A stretch of 64,000 nucleotides of DNA from JAIQFL01 sp035295745 (lineage in GTDB: Bacteria > Acidobacteriota > Terriglobia > Bryobacterales > Bryobacteraceae), in contig DATGIL010000072.1 in NCBI GenBank assembly GCA_035295745.1, positions 124,001-188,000 of the forward strand, written 5' to 3'. The notes under the pieces were generated by a model, which was not told the origin of the DNA, made no database searches, and saw nothing but the letters and a program-made list of their open reading frames with translations. Of this stretch, positions 52,987-61,833 are shown one piece after another (the stretch's first letter is position 1; each line of letters begins with the position of its first letter). The position numbers and the translations under genes are program-made.

Positions 52987-53793
52987 CGCTCCCTCACGGT
53001 CGCGGCTCGTAAGACACTGACGAGCGATCACTAATGAGAGAGCGGTGACGCTCCCACGCTGACGAGCCGCGCGCGTAAGCAAGCGACCACGTCGCAGCTC
53101 GCAAGACGCTGACGAGCGATCACTATTGATGAGGGCGGAGACGCTCCCGCGCTGACGATCCGCGCGCGTAAGCAAGCGACCACGAATCGCGGCTCGTAAG
53201 ACACTGCCGAGCGATCACTAATGAGAGAGCGGTGACGCTCCCAAGATGCCGAGCCGCGCGCGTAAGCAAGCGACCACGAATCGCGGCTCGTAAGACGCTG
53301 CCGCGCGATCACTAATGATCAGAGCGGAGACGCTCCCAAGATGACGAGCCGCGCGCGTAAGCAAGCGACCGCGAATCGCAGCTCGTAAGACGCTGACGAG
53401 CGATCACTAATGATGAGGGCGGAGACGCTCCCACGCTGACGAGCCGCGCGCGTAAGCAAGCGACCACGAATCGCGGCTCGTAAGACACTGCCGAGCGATC
53501 ACTAATGACGAGGGCGGTGACGCTCCACGCTGACGAGCCGCGCGCGTAAGCAAGCGACCACGAATCGCAGCTCGCAAGACGCTGACGAGCGATCACTAAT
53601 GACGAGGGCGGAGACGCTCCAGCGCTGACGAGCCGCGCGCGTAAGCAAGCGACCACGAATCGCAGCTCGCAAGACGCTGCCGCGCGATCACTAATGATGA
53701 GGGCGGAGACGCTCCCACGCTGACGATCCGCGCGTAAGCAAGCGACCACGAATCGCCGCTCTCACGCTGACGAGCCGCGCGCGTAAGCAAGCG
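52987..53793. repeat. Tandem array, 94/95-bp units (53 kb array)
   Basis: Eight units starting at GACGAGCC (or a close variant) at 53061, 53154, 53248, 53343, 53438, 53532, 53627 and 53722, plus a partial at 53769. Spacing is 93, 94, 95, 95, 94, 95 and 95. Each carries the core GAGCCGCGCGCGTAAGCAAG, then ATCGCGGCTCGTAAGAC, GAGCGATCACTAATGA and GGAGACGCTCCC. A leading partial copy begins at 52987. Reading frames within are repeat-derived. The array fills nearly all of the 871-bp gap and ends 38 bases before the next gene. Confidence 0.92.
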
Positions 53794-53831
53794 TTTTCCA
53801 TTTCGCGCCGCGCCCGTTATAATGACCCCCA

Positions 53832-56225
53832 ATGGCAAGCCAGAGAGTTCGGACCGCGTTGTCTCTGCTGGGAGTTCTGTTCCTGGCAGGCGCTTTGCAG
53901 GCGCAGCATACCTTGGAAAGCGAGAAGAATCCGCTGGCTGGAGATCGTTCAGCCATCGCCGCCGGGCGGCGCCTTTACGATCAGGCATGCCAGGGATGTC
54001 ATGGACCTGAGGCTCGCGGAGATCGCGCGCCCGCACTGGCATCCGGAGTCTTTCGCCACGGCAGTTCCGACGGTGAAATCTTCCTGAACATCCGCAATGG
54101 CGTCCGGGGCACCCAGATGCCGGCCTTCGCGCAACTGAACTCCGACCAGTCGTGGCAACTCGTGTCGTACATACGGAGCCTCGGCGGGAGTGTAGTGGTC
54201 GGCGAAAGGGTGAATGGCGATGCCGCGGCCGGCAAGCTGATCTTCGAAGGCAGAGGACAATGTCTTGGATGCCATCAGGTCAACGGCGCAGGACGGCCGG
54301 TGGGACCAGATCTTTCTGCGGCAGGGTCCGGTTCGGCACAGGCGTTGGAAGCTGCAATCGTCAGCCCTGGCCAGATGCCCGCCGGTGGCCGGCGCGGATT
54401 TCGCCGTCCTGCCGTGACCGTCGTAGCCACCACCGCCGACGGCCACGAATATCGTGGCGTCCGCAGGAACGAAGATGTCTTCTCGATTCAAATGGTGGAT
54501 AGCGATGGCCAGCTTCACCTGTGGGAAAAGTCGAAATTGAAGGACCTGCGGATTGAGAACCACTCGCTCATGCCGTCGGATTATGGCAAGCGCCTCTCGC
54601 CAGTCGAGCTTCAGAATGTGGTGGCCTATCTGAAGACCCTTACCGGGAGCAATGGAGCGTCCGCTGGCGCCTCATTGACCGGCGGCCTAACCTTCGACCG
54701 AATCCGGGACTCCGGCGAAGAACCGCAGAATTGGCTCTCGTATTGGGGCGATCTGAAGGGGCAGCATTACTCCCCGCTGAAGCAGATCGATACCAACAAT
54801 GTGCGCCAGTTGCAGGCACAGTGGGCGGTGCAAATGCCGGGCGATGGAATCGTCGAGTCGGTGCCGCTGGTGGTGGATGGAGTGATGTACACGACGGGCC
54901 CTCCCGGCCAGGTCTTTGCGCTGGATGCGCGCACCGGAAGACAGATCTGGAAATATCAGCGGAAGCAGAAGACGGTCAATCCCTACGAGAGCAATCGCGT
55001 GAACCGCGGAGTGGCCGTGCTCGGCAATCGCCTCTTCTTCGGGACTCTGGACGCCGCGCTGGTGGCTCTCGACACGCGTACCGGCAATCTGCTTTGGGAA
55101 ACGAAGGTGGCCGACACCATGGCGGGCTACAGCCTGACCGCTGCTCCGCTCGTGGTTAAAGACAAGATCATCACCGGTGTGGCAGGCGGCGAGTTCGGCA
55201 TTCGCGGATTCATCGATGCGTACGATCCGGCCACCGGCAAACGGCTATGGCGCTTCAACACGGTGCCGGGCCCGGGCGAATACGGCAACGACACCTGGCC
55301 GGGCGATAGCTGGCGGCAAGGCAGCGGCGGAACCTGGCTGACCGGCAGCTACGACGCCGAGTTGAACACACTCTACTGGCCCGTCGGCAATCCGGGGCCC
55401 GACGTGAATGGTGACGTTCGCAAGGGCGACAACCTCTTCACCTGTTCTGTGCTCGCGCTCGATCCCGATACCGGGCAGCGCAAGTGGCACTACCAGTTCA
55501 CTCCCGGCGATACCCACGACTGGGATTCGACCGAAGACATCGTGCTGGTGGATCGAGCCTGGCAAGGACAGAATCGCAAGCTGTTGCTGCACGGCGATCG
55601 CAATGGCATCTTCTACGTCTTAGACCGGACCAATGGCAAGCTGCTTTCGGCCACCCCCTTCGTGCGGGCAACATGGGTGGACCGGTGGGATGAGAACGGG
55701 CGTCCGGTGGTGAAGCCCGACTCCCGTGCGACTCCCGAAGGCCACACCGTCTTCCCATCACTGGGAGGCGGTACGAATTTTCAGGCGCCGTCCTACAGTC
55801 CCCAGACCGGCTGGCTCTATCTCGTCTACCACGATGGCAGCAGCACGTACACCTCGGGACCAGCAGCCTACGAACCCGGCAAGGAGTATTGGGGAAGAGG
55901 CACCGGCGGCCGCGGCGGCGGAGTTCCCTCTACGGAATCGCAAGGCATTATGGCAATCGATCCGGCGACCGGCAAGGTGGAGTGGAAGTTCGAGCTGACG
56001 CAAGGCTCGCTGGCCGCCGGCGTGATGGCCACTGCTGGTGGAGTGGTCTTTGCTGCATCGCGGGAAGGCTTGTTTCTCGCGTTGGATGCCAAGACGGGCA
56101 AGGCGCTATGGCGCTTCGGCGCAGGCGCGGACATTCCCTCTTCGCCGATGAGTTATGCCGTCGATGGTAAGCAGTACGTCGCAGTTTCGTCGGCCGGTGT
56201 CCTCTACAGCTTCGCGCTCCCGTAG
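53832..56225 (+). CDS. Secreted PQQ-dependent dehydrogenase with two N-terminal c-type hemes
   Basis: A 797-residue protein with a signal peptide (LSLLGVLFLAGALQA). Two cytochrome c sites come first: CQGCHGPEARGDRAP (about residue 53) and CLGCHQVNGAGRPVGPDLS (about 144), the second in a Pirellula/Verrucomicrobium-type heme-binding domain. A PQQ eight-bladed propeller (about 290-797) follows, with W-docking repeats such as VFALDARTGRQIWKYQ and GNLLWETKVADT and the DTHDWDSTEDIVLVD metal/substrate region. It probably oxidises an alcohol or sugar in the periplasm and passes electrons to its own hemes. Confidence 0.88.
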   Translation: MASQRVRTALSLLGVLFLAGALQAQHTLESEKNPLAGDRSAIAAGRRLYDQACQGCHGPEARGDRAPALASGVFRHGSSDGEIFLNIRNGVRGTQMPAFAQLNSDQSWQLVSYIRSLGGSVVVGERVNGDAAAGKLIFEGRGQCLGCHQVNGAGRPVGPDLSAAGSGSAQALEAAIVSPGQMPAGGRRGFRRPAVTVVATTADGHEYRGVRRNEDVFSIQMVDSDGQLHLWEKSKLKDLRIENHSLMPSDYGKRLSPVELQNVVAYLKTLTGSNGASAGASLTGGLTFDRIRDSGEEPQNWLSYWGDLKGQHYSPLKQIDTNNVRQLQAQWAVQMPGDGIVESVPLVVDGVMYTTGPPGQVFALDARTGRQIWKYQRKQKTVNPYESNRVNRGVAVLGNRLFFGTLDAALVALDTRTGNLLWETKVADTMAGYSLTAAPLVVKDKIITGVAGGEFGIRGFIDAYDPATGKRLWRFNTVPGPGEYGNDTWPGDSWRQGSGGTWLTGSYDAELNTLYWPVGNPGPDVNGDVRKGDNLFTCSVLALDPDTGQRKWHYQFTPGDTHDWDSTEDIVLVDRAWQGQNRKLLLHGDRNGIFYVLDRTNGKLLSATPFVRATWVDRWDENGRPVVKPDSRATPEGHTVFPSLGGGTNFQAPSYSPQTGWLYLVYHDGSSTYTSGPAAYEPGKEYWGRGTGGRGGGVPSTESQGIMAIDPATGKVEWKFELTQGSLAAGVMATAGGVVFAASREGLFLALDAKTGKALWRFGAGADIPSSPMSYAVDGKQYVAVSSAGVLYSFALP

Positions 56226-56235
56226 GATGCCGCGA

Positions 56236-57171
56236 CTACTTCGGCACTGACACCGTGATGTTCCGGAACTGAATTACGCCCTGGTGATCGCCCTGCAGAT
56301 AGAAGGGGCCGGGCTCGCCTTCATTGACGTCGAGCACGCCGCCGGTGATGCCGGGGATCTCCACGTTATCGTGAATCTTCACGCCATCGCGGATCACAGT
56401 GACGGTTCGACCCACCAGGGTGATGTCGAAGGTCGACCATTTCCCCAATCCGTTCGGCAGATTGCCGTCGGGCGCACGATATCCGTAGATCGCGCCCATC
56501 TCGTGGCTCGGGGTCGTCCCACCCTCGGTGCCCACCTGGATTTCATACCGGCCCCGCAGGTAGATTCCGCTGTTGCCGTGCTCCGGGCAGTTCACTTCGA
56601 TGTGCAGCTTGAAATCGTCAAATTTCCGCGTGGTCTTGATGTTGGCTCCGCCGTGGCCGGGGTTGTCGTTCACCAGTTCGCCGTCACGAACCAGCCAATG
56701 GCTGTTTGCCGGGTTGCCGACGGGCTCCCAGCCCGTCAGATCCTTGCCGTTCAAGAGAGGTTCCGGATCGGTCCACGCCTTCGGCATGGGACGCTTCAAT
56801 TCTGGCGCGCGAACTCCCGCGATCTGTGTATCGGAATTGTCGCCACGCTTCTGCACACCGCTGATCTTCGTGCCGTCGGTGGTCAAATCCCAGAGGACTT
56901 CGGGAGCGCGGTCAGTCGAAGCACTCACGGTAACGATGAGGTGCGAGCCCCCAACCTTGGCCGCCACGATGGGGCGAACCGCTCCGCCTCCGGGCTGGAT
57001 GCGGCCATCCAGTTTCCCATCCTTCTCGACCAGCTCCATCCACTGATTGGCGGTACCTCGGGGAGAGGTCACTACCAGATCCCAACGTCCCAGGAAGGGA
57101 TTCCGGGGCTGCGCACTTGCGGTCCCGATCCAAGCGGACACCGCCAACACGGCGAAGTGTAGTTTCATCAC
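56236..57171 (-). CDS. Secreted DUF1080 (3-keto-disaccharide hydrolase-like) protein
   Basis: A 311-residue protein with a signal peptide (LHFAVLAVSAWIGTASA). An extra N-terminal beta-rich part (about 25-130, FLGRWDLVVTSPRGTANQWMELVEKDGKLDGRIQ) precedes the DUF1080 domain (about 135-310): PLLNGKDLTGWEPVGN, WLVRDGELVNDNPGHGGANIKTTRKFDDFKLHIEV and GNSGIYLRGRYEIQV. Third and longest DUF1080 paralogue in the window. Convergent with the PQQ dehydrogenase, with a 10-base gap. Confidence 0.88.
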   Translation of the reverse strand: MMKLHFAVLAVSAWIGTASAQPRNPFLGRWDLVVTSPRGTANQWMELVEKDGKLDGRIQPGGGAVRPIVAAKVGGSHLIVTVSASTDRAPEVLWDLTTDGTKISGVQKRGDNSDTQIAGVRAPELKRPMPKAWTDPEPLLNGKDLTGWEPVGNPANSHWLVRDGELVNDNPGHGGANIKTTRKFDDFKLHIEVNCPEHGNSGIYLRGRYEIQVGTEGGTTPSHEMGAIYGYRAPDGNLPNGLGKWSTFDITLVGRTVTVIRDGVKIHDNVEIPGITGGVLDVNEGEPGPFYLQGDHQGVIQFRNITVSVPK

Positions 57172-57251
57172 CGCATAGTGTAACCAACCTCGTCGTCTGG
57201 CGGAGCGAAAGGAGGCGAGGTCGCAGTTCAGCGCTCGGCCCGTTCTGGGTC

Positions 57252-57331
57252 AATTTCCGTCGGACTCCGACGGAAATTCTCTGTAACTTATTGAAAATGC
57301 TGATGCGGACCCGTCTGACTCCGACGGGTCC
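57252..57331. other. Two consecutive hairpins
   Basis: AATTTCCGTCGG (57252-57263) pairs perfectly with 57267-57278 around an ACT loop. GGACCCGTC (57307-57315) pairs with GACGGGTCC (57323-57331). They share the string GACTCCGACGG. No T-run follows either, so a simple terminator is not obvious. Confidence 0.6.
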
Positions 57332-57352
57332 CTCCCGCTGATGGGAGGTGGA

Positions 57353-57837
57353 CGCTTGCTTACGCGCGCGGCTCGCAATGAATTCTCGGAGCGGTCGGGA
57401 CGTCGCTTGCTCACGCGCGCAGCTCGCAAAGAATTTCCGTGAGTGACTGGGACGTCGCTTGCTTACGCGCGCGGCTCGCAACGAATTTCCCGAGCGATCG
57501 GGACGTCGCTTGCTCACGCGCGCCGCTCGCAACGAATTTCCGTGACCGGCTGGGGCGTCGCTTGCTTACACGCGCAGCGCGGAACGAATTTCCGGAGCGA
57601 TCGGTACGTCGCTTGCTTACGCGCGCAGCGCGCAACGAGCCACGACCGTAAGGGAGTGATTTCCGGAGCGGTCGGGACGTCGCTTGCAGCGCGCAACGAG
57701 CCACGACCGTAAGGGAGTGATTTCCGGAGCGATCGGGACGTCGCTTGCTCACGCGCGCCGCTCGCAACGAATTTTCGAAGCGATTTCGACGCCGCTTACG
57801 CGCGCAGCGCGCAACGAGCCACGACCGTAAGGGAGTG
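57353..57837. repeat. Tandem array, ~51-bp units (57 kb array)
   Basis: Nine copies of CGCTTGCTTACGCGCGCGGC or a close variant (the 53-kb core in reverse) start at 57353, 57404, 57456, 57507, 57559, 57610, 57681, 57742 and 57793. Basic spacing is 51-52. In the last part, three forward GAGCCACGACCGTAAGGGAG cores are inserted, lengthening the units to 61-71. No genes within. Confidence 0.9.
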
Positions 57838-58115
57838 TCCCTGCCGGGATAGGCCACCAACGATATCCACTGTCAAGCAACGGCGATTCTCCGAGGATAG
57901 GTAAGGTAGGTACCGGGAACACTATCACACCGTACTATCAGCACTGCCATTTCCAATAGAGCCAGTACAGAATGTGTTTGTGAACTTTACCAGCATCGCA
58001 CTCATTTTGACGGGATGGCTTCTTACCACCGCTCGCCACTCTTTGCGCGGCCGGCAATTGCGCCGCATCGTACCCGGGATCGGCGTTTCGATGATCACGG
58101 CGGGGATCGCCACCC
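57838..58115. other. Intergenic, nothing recognised
   Basis: About 280 bases between the array and the hydrolase gene. Two short overlapping leftward frames (57925-58168) have no start signal or protein character. A GGTACC lies near 57909. No RNA gene or repeat seen. Confidence 0.5.
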
Positions 58116-60029
58116 TTATCTGACCGGGGCTTGATCCGCGTCCCAGTTCGCCGCCGCGCGTCTGGCAACTGCAGGAATGTCCTTTTCCAGCAGGAATCGC
58201 TGCTCCACCAACCGCTTAGCCGCTTCCGTAACCTGCTTCAGGTACTCGTCCTTACTCTGGTAACGCTCCTCGATCGACCGGCGCGGATCGCCCGTCTTCT
58301 CGCGTTCGGCGCGCGTGCGGGGGAACGGTAAGTAGGATCCGATCATATCCATCGCCACTTCGGGCGCCCCAATTTCCTTGTCCCGCAGGTTCCACCCGGT
58401 GTACGTCGCCAGGGGCACCGCAAGGTCCGGCAGGCGAACCCCCGAAAGGTCGTTGCCATCCGCGTCCACCTGCGGCACCAGCACGGGAAAAGGCTTGCCG
58501 ACTTTGGGAGGATCGAACGCCACAATCCCTTTCGTCAGGAATTCGGGGCCGAAATCGAGCCGGTAGGTCATGTAGGGCTCTTTCGGAACATGCACGCCGG
58601 GAATCTTCGGAAACGCAAGTGCGGCAGGCGTGACCAACTCATCCCGTGCCACTAGCGGGATCTTTGAGTCAGGTGGACGCGTGCCATTGGTAATCCAGGC
58701 GTTCATGTCCATCAACAAGGCGCGCATCAGATACCGGTAGTCCTGCGGATTCGCCCGGTTTTCTGTGTTGTGGACTACGGGGTTGGCGTTCGCGCCGTGC
58801 TGCGTACCGGCCAGGTAGTAGATGCGGGTGTCGGGCGCCGGCGCGAAATCGTGTTTGCCGTCGGGCGTGACGTGAATCAGAGCGGCCACGCGGCCCCAAT
58901 ATTCGTACGATCCGTTGCTGTAAAAGATCTTGGGAACGGCATTCTCTTTGATGGTTCGGGCCAGCAGGGATTCAGTGTGATCGCCATCTGTCTCAGGCTC
59001 GTCAGTAAATGGGAACAGGTCGCTGGGATAGAGCAGATTCAGGCGGGGATGGCCATCACGGGAAGGCTGTGCAAAGCGATGATTGAAGCTGCCTCGCCCG
59101 CCGCCGGCCACGTGCGCCCAAACTCCATCAAAAACTCGCGCGCCTTTTTCGTCCGCGTTGAAGCCGTAGTATAGAAACGTGCGCAGGAAGCGCCCGCTCT
59201 GTGAAACTCCGAATCCGATGGCGCGCTTCACATCGCCCGATTGCTTGAGGTACGAGATATAGTCGCGGATGGCCGCGGGCCCCAACCCCACCACCACAGG
59301 ATCTTTCGCCTGGTACACCACTTCGTAAATTCGCCCCGGAACGAAGCCTGATTCGAATTCGACCCCCGCGCCATCGGTCGTGAATTTCCACTGCGTGCGC
59401 GGAATTGTGGTGCGCGGACCGTCCGCGCGATCTCGCACCGTCATGGTCGCCGACTCCGGATCCGCAACCGCGTAGGGAGTCTGCGCGCGATCACCCAGAC
59501 TGCCGTGATTGGTGCGCGTATTCTGCACGATCTCCGAGCGCACCACGCCCGTGATCCCGGGAATCTTGGGCGCCTCCAGCCGCAGCATGCCCGGACGAGC
59601 CGGTACATCCCATTCCCATCCCACCCACACCAGGGTGAAGCCCTGCTCGAACAGCAGCGGGTCGGCGAGATCCTGGGGCGAGCGCGGGTCCGGCCGGCCG
59701 CCCAGGTCGAACATCCCGGCGGAGCCTTTGCCGCCACGGTTCGACACTTCGAACAGCGCGGTGCCGTTGCCTTTCGCCGGATCGATGGGCTTCAACATGT
59801 AGAGGTCGGCGGTGAACTCCACCAGCCCTTGAGAATCTCTCGGCGCCAGGTCGATGTCGGCGATAATCCGATTTGCTGCCAGCTTGGGGTCCACGGCGAA
59901 GTGAATCTTGCCAACCACGCGCTCATAGCCGGGGAAAGCCGTCAAAGGCGCGCGATCGGTGATTTCGACATTCTTGACGGCCGCGTGGGCACACAACGCG
60001 ATCAGAAAGATGGCGGCGGAATATCGCAT
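58116..60029 (-). CDS. Secreted alpha/beta hydrolase domain protein (Abhydrolase_10-like)
   Basis: A 637-residue protein with a signal peptide (MRYSAAIFLIALCAHA). The N-terminal half is beta-rich (VKNVEITDRAPLTAFPGYERVVGKIHFAVDPKL). The C-terminal half is an alpha/beta-hydrolase with nucleophile elbow GFGVSQSGRFLRTFLYYGFN (Ser about residue 280) and a late His in YYLAGTQHGANANP. The whole chain resembles the long secreted hydrolase family PF20091; substrate unknown. Stands alone. Confidence 0.8.
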   Translation of the reverse strand: MRYSAAIFLIALCAHAAVKNVEITDRAPLTAFPGYERVVGKIHFAVDPKLAANRIIADIDLAPRDSQGLVEFTADLYMLKPIDPAKGNGTALFEVSNRGGKGSAGMFDLGGRPDPRSPQDLADPLLFEQGFTLVWVGWEWDVPARPGMLRLEAPKIPGITGVVRSEIVQNTRTNHGSLGDRAQTPYAVADPESATMTVRDRADGPRTTIPRTQWKFTTDGAGVEFESGFVPGRIYEVVYQAKDPVVVGLGPAAIRDYISYLKQSGDVKRAIGFGVSQSGRFLRTFLYYGFNADEKGARVFDGVWAHVAGGGRGSFNHRFAQPSRDGHPRLNLLYPSDLFPFTDEPETDGDHTESLLARTIKENAVPKIFYSNGSYEYWGRVAALIHVTPDGKHDFAPAPDTRIYYLAGTQHGANANPVVHNTENRANPQDYRYLMRALLMDMNAWITNGTRPPDSKIPLVARDELVTPAALAFPKIPGVHVPKEPYMTYRLDFGPEFLTKGIVAFDPPKVGKPFPVLVPQVDADGNDLSGVRLPDLAVPLATYTGWNLRDKEIGAPEVAMDMIGSYLPFPRTRAEREKTGDPRRSIEERYQSKDEYLKQVTEAAKRLVEQRFLLEKDIPAVARRAAANWDADQAPVR

Positions 60030-60079
60030 GGGTTCATTCTAAACGAGCGGCGCCCGCTTCAAGATGGGTCCTGCCGTTC

Positions 60080-60397
60080 TCAAGCTTGCCGTTCCCAAGT
60101 AATGGTGCGCGCAATGGCCTCTTCGCGCGAAATCACCTCGCGATAGCCCAGTTCGTTTCGGATGCGGCTGGTGTCGGTTTCCAGATGGTGGCGATAGTCG
60201 AGCGGCGGCATGCGCTGGTCCTCGGGAATCGACGCGGCCGGTACCACAGTAATCCGTCCGTTCCATCCCGCGATCCGGCCCCATTGCGCGAGACGCTCCG
60301 CCCAGGTGGGAGTCGGCTACTCGCCGACGTTGTAGGTCTGCCCGGCAGCGCGACTGTCGATCACGGATAAGACCACAGCCTCCGCCACGTTCTCCGA
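60080..60397 (-). pseudogene. 3' remnant of an NAD-dependent epimerase/dehydratase gene
   Basis: About 105 codons of an SDR-type epimerase C-terminus are readable (ENVAEAVVLSVIDSRAAGQTYNVGE, then TWAERLAQWGRIAGWNG and the end REEAIARTITWERQA). An in-frame TAG at 60317-60319 follows YNVGE. The 5' two-thirds is missing: similarity ends near 60397-60410, where the RHS fragment begins on the other strand. The truncation probably reflects the rearrangement that brought in the RHS region. Confidence 0.75.
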
Positions 60398-60410
60398 GAG
60401 GCCCGACCTA

Positions 60411-61325
60411 TTGCCAAGCAATGGGAGTAATCCGGTATGTCCGGATACGGGGAGTGCCTGGTGCCAGGGGTTCTTCTATGATGTATATGGGAACCGCTCC
60501 ATGCCGAATAGCAGTTATACGGGTACGATGGCGCCAGCGGGCTTCAGCACGAGTACCAATCGAATCACTGACGCAGGATACGGATACGATGCTTTAGGCA
60601 ATTTGAATCAAATGCCCGCGTTAGGTACTGCGAAGTATGATGCGGAGAACCGGCTGGTGGCTGTGTGCACGAACGACACCACTGCTACCTGCACGAATCA
60701 GGCGGCGGCGGGTAGGACGATCTATCAATACGACGGCGATGGACGCCGGGTGATGAAGCAATTGCCGGATGGAACGACGACTTATTACGTCTATGATGCT
60801 TCCGGACAACTCGCAGTGGAATTGGGTGGTCCAGCGTTCGCGCCGGGGACTCGGTATTTCACTGTAGATCAGTTAGGCAGCACGCGGGCAGTGACAGACG
60901 CCACCGGTAATGTCCTGGCCCGGCACGATTACCGTCCCTTTGGAGACGAGATCGCAGGAATTCGCCCGGTTGGGATTGGATACGGTGGGGACCCTGGTGA
61001 GACGATGCTATTCACCGGCAAAGAACGGGATGCCGAGACGGGATTGGACTTTTTCGAGAGCCGTCACTTTAGTTCTGCCCAAGGTCGCTTCACTAGTCCG
61101 GATTCAATGATCATGAAGAAGGAGTGGTTTGCCGATCCGCAGCGATGGAATCACTATGCGTACGTTCGGAACAATCCGCTTCGATATGTTGATCCGAACG
61201 GCGAGGATCTGACGATCGTCTATTCTTACGGTCCAGATGCTTCAGACGAGCAAAAGAAATGGTTCGAGGCAAACAAGGCCCAGATCTTTGCGGCGATTCA
61301 GAAGAAGTCAATGACGCTGGTGTGA
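60411..61325 (+). CDS. RHS repeat-associated core protein, N-terminally truncated and frameshifted
   Basis: About 304 residues from TTG 60411. RHS/YD-type repeats (YGYDALGNL, AKYDAENRLVAV, IYQYDGDGRRVMKQLPDG, YYVYDASGQLAVE) lead into the RHS core (VDQLGSTRAVTDATGNVLARHDYRPFGDE, LFTGKERDAETGLDFFESRHFSSAQGRFTSPD, WNHYAYVRNNPLRYVDPNGED). Complete RHS proteins exceed 1000 residues, so this is only the last part. After the core the reading passes into FEANKAQIFAAIQKK and then breaks: the toxin tip continues in another frame (next entry). Probably non-functional as it stands. Confidence 0.82.
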   Translation: MPSNGSNPVCPDTGSAWCQGFFYDVYGNRSMPNSSYTGTMAPAGFSTSTNRITDAGYGYDALGNLNQMPALGTAKYDAENRLVAVCTNDTTATCTNQAAAGRTIYQYDGDGRRVMKQLPDGTTTYYVYDASGQLAVELGGPAFAPGTRYFTVDQLGSTRAVTDATGNVLARHDYRPFGDEIAGIRPVGIGYGGDPGETMLFTGKERDAETGLDFFESRHFSSAQGRFTSPDSMIMKKEWFADPQRWNHYAYVRNNPLRYVDPNGEDLTIVYSYGPDASDEQKKWFEANKAQIFAAIQKKSMTLV

Positions 61326-61810
61326 AAAATGTCAGCTTCAAAGATGCCGCCAGCCTCTCGAAAGACGACCTGAAAAGGCTTGCCAATTCTCCTGTCGGTA
61401 GTGATAACAGAACAACTGGCGTAGCGGGTGTGGCCCGACTGGAAGTTACGGGCCAGGAATCTAGCGTCTTTAAAGGCTATGCTCCGCTTGGGGCATATGG
61501 TGCCACTTATCACGGGCTGTCTGACGTTTTCTTGGACCGTGGAGGCCAGGGCGGTTCGTCCTCGTGTGATGCCGTCTGTGGTTTCGCAAATATTGCTGCG
61601 CATGAAATGGGCCACGGACTTGGGTTCGACGACCCTGGCCATAATTTCATGAACTACGTCGGCTTCGCGCCCACGGTTCCGAATGAATGGTTCAAGGACA
61701 ATGTCATGAAGCAAGGGGGTGACCCGTACGCAAAGCCTTTGCCGTTCCGTGGCGATAAGAACCAGAGAGCGATTGACGAAGTGAACAGGGCGAAGCCGTT
61801 TCCACAATAG
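61259..61810 (+). CDS. Zincin-like metallopeptidase toxin tip of the RHS protein, separate frame
   Basis: The homologous sequence begins at about 61304 (NDAGVKNVSFKDAASLSKDD), which continues directly from the RHS frame after a one-base shift near 61296-61306. About 165 residues follow. The metal site AAHEMGHGLGFDD (nt 61595-61633) has the HExxHxxGxxD form, with FMNYV soon after as a possible Met-turn, as in metzincins. It is the C-terminal effector domain of an RHS polymorphic toxin. It cannot be made as part of the RHS chain unless frameshifting occurs; the ATG at 61259 is probably incidental. Confidence 0.7.
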   Translation: MVRGKQGPDLCGDSEEVNDAGVKNVSFKDAASLSKDDLKRLANSPVGSDNRTTGVAGVARLEVTGQESSVFKGYAPLGAYGATYHGLSDVFLDRGGQGGSSSCDAVCGFANIAAHEMGHGLGFDDPGHNFMNYVGFAPTVPNEWFKDNVMKQGGDPYAKPLPFRGDKNQRAIDEVNRAKPFPQ

Positions 61811-61833
61811 GCCAGTCTGTCGAAGGAGCCATC

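Noticed and set aside
52987..53793. Possible CRISPR array
   Set aside because: Units are ~94 bp and nearly identical throughout, without unique spacers, and no cas gene is near. The same holds for the 27-kb and 57-kb arrays.
53312..54042. Minus-strand frames of 145-148 codons over the 53-kb array and the start of the dehydrogenase gene
   Set aside because: Repeat-derived reading frames; the plus-strand dehydrogenase with signal peptide is clearly the gene.
57925..58168. Two short overlapping minus-strand frames upstream of the hydrolase gene's stop
   Set aside because: No ribosome site, no recognisable protein features and overlap with a supported gene end.
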